Part shown: positions 58,543 to 64,000 of the stretch, in pieces
Numbering within the stretch: the stretch's first letter is position 1
Layout of the letters: each line of letters starts with the position of its first letter
Assembly: GCA_007570785.1 (NCBI GenBank)
Contig: ML664161.1
Coordinates: forward strand, 8,626,352-8,690,351
Length of the DNA stretch: 64,000 bases
Direction of reading: 5' to 3'
Origin: Antilocapra americana
Lineage: Eukaryota; Chordata; Mammalia; Artiodactyla; Antilocapridae
Notes under the pieces: generated by a model
Told to the model about the DNA's origin: nothing
Databases searched by the model: none
Seen by the model: only the letters and a program-made list of their open reading frames with translations
Position numbers and translations under genes: made by a program

Positions 58543-59611
58543 GGTTGGCCTCACTGGAAATGAGAGCAGTGTCCTTGGACCTCATGAGCTCTTGGGCCCA
58601 GCCCTGGGAAGTCACTGGGAGCCTAGATTGCTTTTCTTCCTCTTTTCTTTGATACTTCTTCTGTAGAGTCCATGTTACATTAATGCTGGATATTTCTAAA
58701 CTCATAAACTTTATCAGTTTTTATTTTTCCTTCCAAAATGCCAGTCTACACATGCTTTCTAATAATGAATTGAAGGTATAGATGGTAGAAATATTGTCTT
58801 AGAGCCACTTTGAAGCAAATTCCTTTCCCAGAGTGTCATTTATAGTCCGTTTGTGGGAGGAAAGTTATATAAAGAATGACCGCTATTTCATCAAAATAAT
58901 GATAATCTATATTTTCCTGTGTCTTGTTTCTTCAAAATGAATTGCAGTGAGACATGACCTGGCTGATTTCTTCCCTTAAATCATCTCAGAAACTGTGCCC
59001 AGTCCATTAATTGCTTTGTTCAGTGGGCAGGAAATGGTTATGTTTGTACAAGTTACACAATCTTAACTAAGTCAGAGCAAGGAACCAAAGAAGTTTCTGA
59101 TCTTTTTCTGCAGAATTAACTATTTGGATCCAGAAGCTTACAGATGATGCTTAAGCCAGGTTACTGAGGGACATTTAGCAAAAAACCATAATTTATTTTA
59201 GTCAGAATGGCTGCTTGTTTAGGGATATTGGGAAAAGTGGATGCATGAGGTCATCAAGCTGGTTGTGAGATTAAGTCTGTGTAGTTTTTCTTCCTTCTTA
59301 ACAGTTTCTTATGCCTGCTAAAAAGGAGGTGTCCTGAAGCTGGTTCCCCATTGGCTTTACCAGGAAGAGTCAGCCTTTCTTTTCTCTCCTCTCTTCTACA
59401 TCCTCCTTTGCAGGCTGTTTGGAAATTTGTTGTTTTTCTTTTCCGGGGTTGGCAGGTTGCTTCTTCCCCCCACTCCCTTGCTCCTGCCTGGTACCTGTCT
59501 CTTAGTACCCCAGTTATCTCCTGCTTTTCTCCTTTCTGAAAGTAGAACTTTTCTCTTTATCACCATTTGATGATTTTGTCTTTTAAGATTTTTTTTTTTA
59601 ATGTGGACCAT
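58543..59611. other. Stretch without gene (presumed intron 1)
   Basis: No gene or named repeat. Confidence 0.5.
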
Positions 59612-59770
59612 TTTTTAAAGTCTTTATTGAATGTGTTACAATTCTGCTTCTGTTTTATGCTTTGGTTTTTTGACTGTGAGCCCTATGGGGTCTTTGCTCT
59701 CCCACCAGGGGTGGAACTTGCATCTCCTGAGCTGGAAGCCGAAGTCCTAACTACTGGACCTCCAGGGTGG
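59612..59770 (-). mobile_element. CHR-type SINE, antisense
   Basis: 'taaagtctttattgaatgtg', 'ttacaattctgcttctgttt', 'tatgctttggttttttgact', 'ggaagccgaagtcctaacta' and 'ctggacctccaggg' follow the reverse complement of a cetartiodactyl CHR SINE, with the tRNA-like head at the right end. Confidence 0.85.
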
Positions 59771-62604
59771 GGGTGGGGTTCATGTTTGATATTTCTTTAA
59801 GCATTCTGATTGATAATTTGCAGTTTGAGTAGAGCCCCCTCCCCCTTTTTGTATAGTACTTCTAAGTACTTTGGGACTTTGTATACCCCATTCATACATT
59901 CATTTATCCTCCTCTCATTTTGACTTCGATTATTTCCTGAAGCCCATATATCACTGAGAGAAAATATGATCTTAAGTAAGGAAATAGCTAATAGAGGTCA
60001 CATTAAAGAGAAAATGAATTAAGTGAATTTGGGCAGTCAGAAAATAGTTTCTCTCTTTAAAACGTGAGCTGTCTGATTCCTTTAAAGAAGTGCGCTTTTT
60101 GCTATATGAGCTGCTGCTGCTGCAAAATCACGTTTGCTCTCATAACTCCTGAAGACTGCTCTTTTGAATGGCCCATTGCCATTCCCTGTTTGCTTGTGTC
60201 TTTTGCTTTCTTCTTGCTAAATACTTTTTTTTTTTTTAAGAACTTTGGAAGCAAGCCTTAATTTTTGTAGATTTTCCCCATTTTTTTCTTCAAATGTTCC
60301 GCAGTTCTTTAAAACGTAGTCTTTCCTTATGGTCTGTTTGTTTTGCCATTTATCGACTCACCCCCATCACCTTGAAATGTCTTCATAAAGTCCTGCTTTT
60401 GCTTGTACCTTTTCTTCTGGTTCAGAATCTCGCAGTTGATTCCTCTTCTACTTCTTTCCTCTCAGCAGTTTCCTTTGATGGTGAAACTTGCCTCAGAATG
60501 TGTACTTGAGCTTCTTAAACCCTTCAGGAAAGGTGGTTCTGTCAGCATTCACTTCTCTTTCTCTTCTATTCCAAAGGCTAAGGACAAAGAATCCTTACGC
60601 ATTCCCGTGCTGAGGAATCTGGGGTTTCTGCTATCCTGTTTTTACCAGAGTGTGAATTCCCTGGGAAGTTACCTGATAAGATCTCCCATCTCTTTCCTGA
60701 GCTCGAGTTAGGACACAAGCAAGCATTGCATTTGGAATTGGCTCCAGACACTCAGATACCATTAATTTAGTAAATGATTACATGATGCTTTGAAGGCAAA
60801 CAAAACAGCTTCTCTAAAAGGTGAGCTGGGTAAAATTAAAATGGGATGACCTCTAATGACTTCTCTAGCTCTCTTTTCTCAATCTGTGAATTTATCCTCA
60901 AGGAAGAGTTCATCAGAAGGGAAGAACCATCATTCCCCTTTTTAGGTTTTTTTATTTGTACTCTGTCTGCAGTTTAACTTTGTAATCAGAACTTAGCTAC
61001 TATTTGCTCATCTGTAAAATTCCTTTTAACTTGTCTTTGTAAGAAAGTCTGCTACCAGATAAAATTTCAGATTGTTCAGTTTTAAAATGTTATACTTAAA
61101 AAGAGAAGATAGTTCTTCAGTAGAAATTGTGACTTCAGAGATAACTTTCATGTCTTTGAAATCTAGAAAAAGATTTTTATTAAATTAAAATTTAATAAGT
61201 TAAAAAACTAAGTATTTGTAGGAAATCTATAGCCATTGCTGGTTGACATCTTTGTACTCTTGCTCCAGAGAAAGCCCACTAAATTTAAACCTGTGAGCTT
61301 TCAAGTGGCTCTTATTATCAGTGGTATATTATGTGAAGTTGGAACTTTTCAGATTCATATTTATGGCAGAAATAATGGAAACTTTGATTTTCATTCACTG
61401 TCACTGTATGTACTTAGCACACAAGTAGGCTCTCCATTTGGTTTATTGGATAAACAAAGAAAGTGATTCTGCTGTTCAATGGGATTTTAAAACGTCTCCA
61501 TCGAGATCACCATTCATGGCCCCTGTTGCCCTCTGTGTTATGTGACTTCAAATTTATTGCCAACTTAACAGACATCTCAGTCACTGTAGGGGACAGACTC
61601 TTAAAATTTCTGGTGGGCTTCCATGTCTCATTCTTGGCAAACTAAAATGGAAATCAACACATACAAATTTCGCTCTCATCACAAAAGGCTCTTTTTAGTG
61701 AAATTTGTGGAAGGTCCTACTTCCTGCCTGTGAGACAGAGTGATAGGATCACATCTGAGAAACTGCCACCTTGTTCAGAAGTGACATGATCGCTGTTCAG
61801 TTTGGAATATTGATAAGTGGGCAGATTTATTTGGAAGCACTTTGTTTTTACTACATGCGTAAAACTCCAGGGAGCATCGAGTAGGAGTATAGGTGCTTCC
61901 TTTTGGCGATGCGTTAGCAACGTGGCAGTTACTGATCTGTCATTTACGTTGAAAAGGGATTACAAAGTTTTGGCCTCCTGCCTAGAGCCGCTCCAGATGG
62001 TCAGAAAAGAGTTTTGTGCTGAAGTCAAAGAGTATATTGCAGTGATAGAGTTGTGCTTGCCATGTTTATATTAGAACAGGGACTTCACACTTTGTCCCTC
62101 TGCACAGTCTTCCCTTTTCTTTTCTTTTTTAACTTGATGGAATAAGAGGAAGAAAATACTGCTTTGGAGTTGTGGAATCTACTACTTGGAAAACCTTTGT
62201 TCTTGATGGGGATGTAGAGGTATGGCATGTGGTCCATAGAGTTGCTTTGTTAACCTCAGTACCTCTGGTACTCAGTCTTTACAAAGGCCACATGAAGAAT
62301 TGGATACACCAAGACCATTCTAACTGATTTTGAAATGGGGGTCAGAAGCTTCATTTGTATTGTATGTGCTCCTCTGATAAACTGGCTGTTAGCCCACAAC
62401 TGCTGTTTAGTGGCTTTCCTCAGTCAATTGGCCCATCTCTGATGGGAGCGGGGCATTACTGCATCTTTTCTCATGTTTCCCCATGATTCTGTGGTCAGTT
62501 GGGCAATGATGAAGTGTAGATGTCCAGTGTGGATGGGAGGTGGGGCCCAGGGAAATGAGCAGGGGGAACATTATGGTGTTAATAGCAGTTCCCAGACTTT
62601 GCTT
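59771..62604. other. 2.8-kb stretch without gene (presumed intron 1)
   Basis: No gene or named repeat. A four-unit CTG run lies near 60110. The 102-codon frame 60403-60711 overlaps another frame and has no family signature. Confidence 0.5.
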
Positions 62605-62745
62605 TTCTGGGCACTGACACTTAATTTCTACACATGACCTTATGTGCCTTCATCTCAACCTTGGAAGGGGAATGATGTGACTCCTGCTTTCTAGATGAGA
62701 AAACAGATTCAGAGCGATAATAATATGCTCAAGGAATAACAGGTA
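62605..62745 (-). mobile_element. MIR fragment, antisense
   Basis: 'ttctgggcactgacacttaa', 'gccttcatctcaaccttgga', 'tctagatgagaaaacagatt' and 'aatatgctcaaggaataaca' fit the reverse complement of MIR. Confidence 0.7.
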
Positions 62746-64000
62746 ACTCTTTGGCTACCTGCTCACCTACAATTTTGGAGAAATTTATTACAAGTCTCCT
62801 GCCCCTTCAGGTTAGAGGTGACCGTAGGCTTCAGGAAATAAAGCTCATTTTTCTCTGGGAAACTTGGGCCTTGTTCAAGCTGAGCCTTTTAGTAAAGCTT
62901 GGTCACAAGGCTTAGATTAAGACCTAAACCTACAGGCTGCTGCTCCCACACTGCTTCCAGTTACCCTTGTGGTTATTGAGTAACTTAGTGAGTTTGAAGA
63001 ACATTAACAAAGTTTTTATGTCTTCGAAGAAAATCCAACACATGGGGAAGTGACATTAAGTTGCATACCCCAGAAAGGAATTTTTATCTATTTTGAGATG
63101 TTGGTATATAAATTGAAAACAATGAAGAAACCCTATAATTTTGACTCTTGTACTCTCAGTTGATTGTCTAGGTGCTTGACGAAGATGGCTGTTTTGAAGC
63201 ACTTTTATTGAAAGTGTAGACTTGTGTTCTTCACAAATAGGTACTTCTCTGTGCAGACCTGAAACTTAATCAGCAGTTTCCTTCCCCAGCCGTCTTCCAG
63301 GAGCTTCCAGAATCCTCCCCTAGGCTGTTATTCTGCTTCATTATTTTGTCTTCTTTTAAAATCTCCACTGTTCAGATAGTGTTCAGACAGTATTATTTTT
63401 CTGTACATATTATATGGTGCTATAATTGCTTCATGAGTTCTTTTGGGATTGCGTCCTCAACTGCAGAACATCTCGTTCTGGTTGATGTGCTTTTTGAAGT
63501 CTTTCTGCCTTTGTGATGAAAAAGGATCAAAGTGGAGTGGAGGTGGGTTAGTCCAGTTTAATTTAAATCTGATCTCTGAGGCTTTTACACATGCACAAAG
63601 GCAACAGAGTAGGCTTTCTTGTTGTTTGTAATTATGAATGAAACATTAACGCTATTATTTTATAAAAGATCATAAAATAAACATACATTTTTTAGTGTTT
63701 TCTATGTTAAAAAAAAACAACAATTACTGGGAGTCATAAAGCTGCAATTACATCAAGAGTCTCATATGAAAGAGTCTCTAGTGGATTTTTGGTGCAGTCT
63801 TTGTGCCTGTATCAGGGGAGTGAAATGTCATCACTCTTGAAAAAAAATTACTTAAGAGACCTAGTAAGAGTCTGGAGAAGTTTGTATCTTCTTAGGGCCT
63901 TAAGGTCCAGGAGTTAGGACTACAGAACTGACTTTCAGATCTGGCATACCAGTAATTTTCCCTCCTACTTATCCTCATGACTTACTGAATATATTTCAGA
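62746..64000. other. Stretch without gene to window end (presumed intron 1)
   Basis: No gene or confident repeat. Sequence is complex and non-repetitive to the right edge. Confidence 0.5.

Noticed and set aside
1..64000. CRISPR arrays, prophage, bacterial defence or toxin systems, endogenous retroviral LTRs or genes
   Set aside because: No evenly spaced direct repeats, no bacterial gene organisation and no LTR or retroviral gene motifs were recognised. The repeat content is that of a ruminant nuclear genome.

Overview
This window reads as intergenic-to-intronic nuclear DNA of a bovid ruminant (cattle, yak, bison, buffalo, sheep or goat type). The evidence is the repeat content. BovB (RTE-clade) LINE fragments ending in the typical 'ttcagttcag' unit are present, with Bov-tA and Bov-A2 SINEs built from the BovB tail, cetartiodactyl tRNA-type CHR SINEs, and a ruminant L1 3' end of the L1-BT kind. 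Older eutherian repeats (MIR, L2, L1M, Tigger, mariner) lie underneath. I see no intact protein-coding gene, no rRNA or functional tRNA gene, no CRISPR array and no bacterial or viral operon. The open frames are repeat-derived pseudo-frames or chance frames in GC-rich DNA.

Layout. 1-8.4 kb: old L1M remnants in both orientations, two Bov-tA SINEs, and a ruminant L1 insertion (6460-7790) with a 5' inversion, a 400-base assembly gap and two successive L1 3' ends, bracketed by a near-perfect 16-bp target-site duplication. 8.4-20 kb: a badly decayed sense-strand L1 stretched to about 9 kb by nested insertions. The best layer is a Tigger1-type DNA transposon (TA duplication) that was later split by a 1.5-kb antisense BovB still carrying recognisable reverse transcriptase motifs. 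20-37 kb: MIR and L2 relics, several Bov SINEs with clear duplications, a pair of oppositely oriented BovB fragments (27.8-28.5 kb and 28.9-29.8 kb), and a dead mariner transposase copy (29.8-30.9 kb).

37.4-38.9 kb is the one strong genic signal: a dense CpG island with a GC box, an ATGGCGG (YY1-like) element, GGC-triplet tracts, a compact G-quadruplex motif, and a consensus splice donor at 37711/37712 on the plus strand. I interpret this as a TATA-less promoter plus a non-coding first exon of a gene running rightward; I cannot name the gene. If so, 37712-64000 is the start of a very long first intron. That part holds scattered BovB, Bov-tA, L1, MIR and L2 pieces, and its last 11 kb is poor in young repeats.

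Nothing here supports a novel multi-gene system. The items most worth checking are the putative promoter and exon 1, the nested transposon stack, the rearranged L1 next to the gap, the inverted BovB pair, a 33-bp perfect tandem duplication in the presumed intron, and two overlapping, mutually exclusive hairpins at 54.8 kb.
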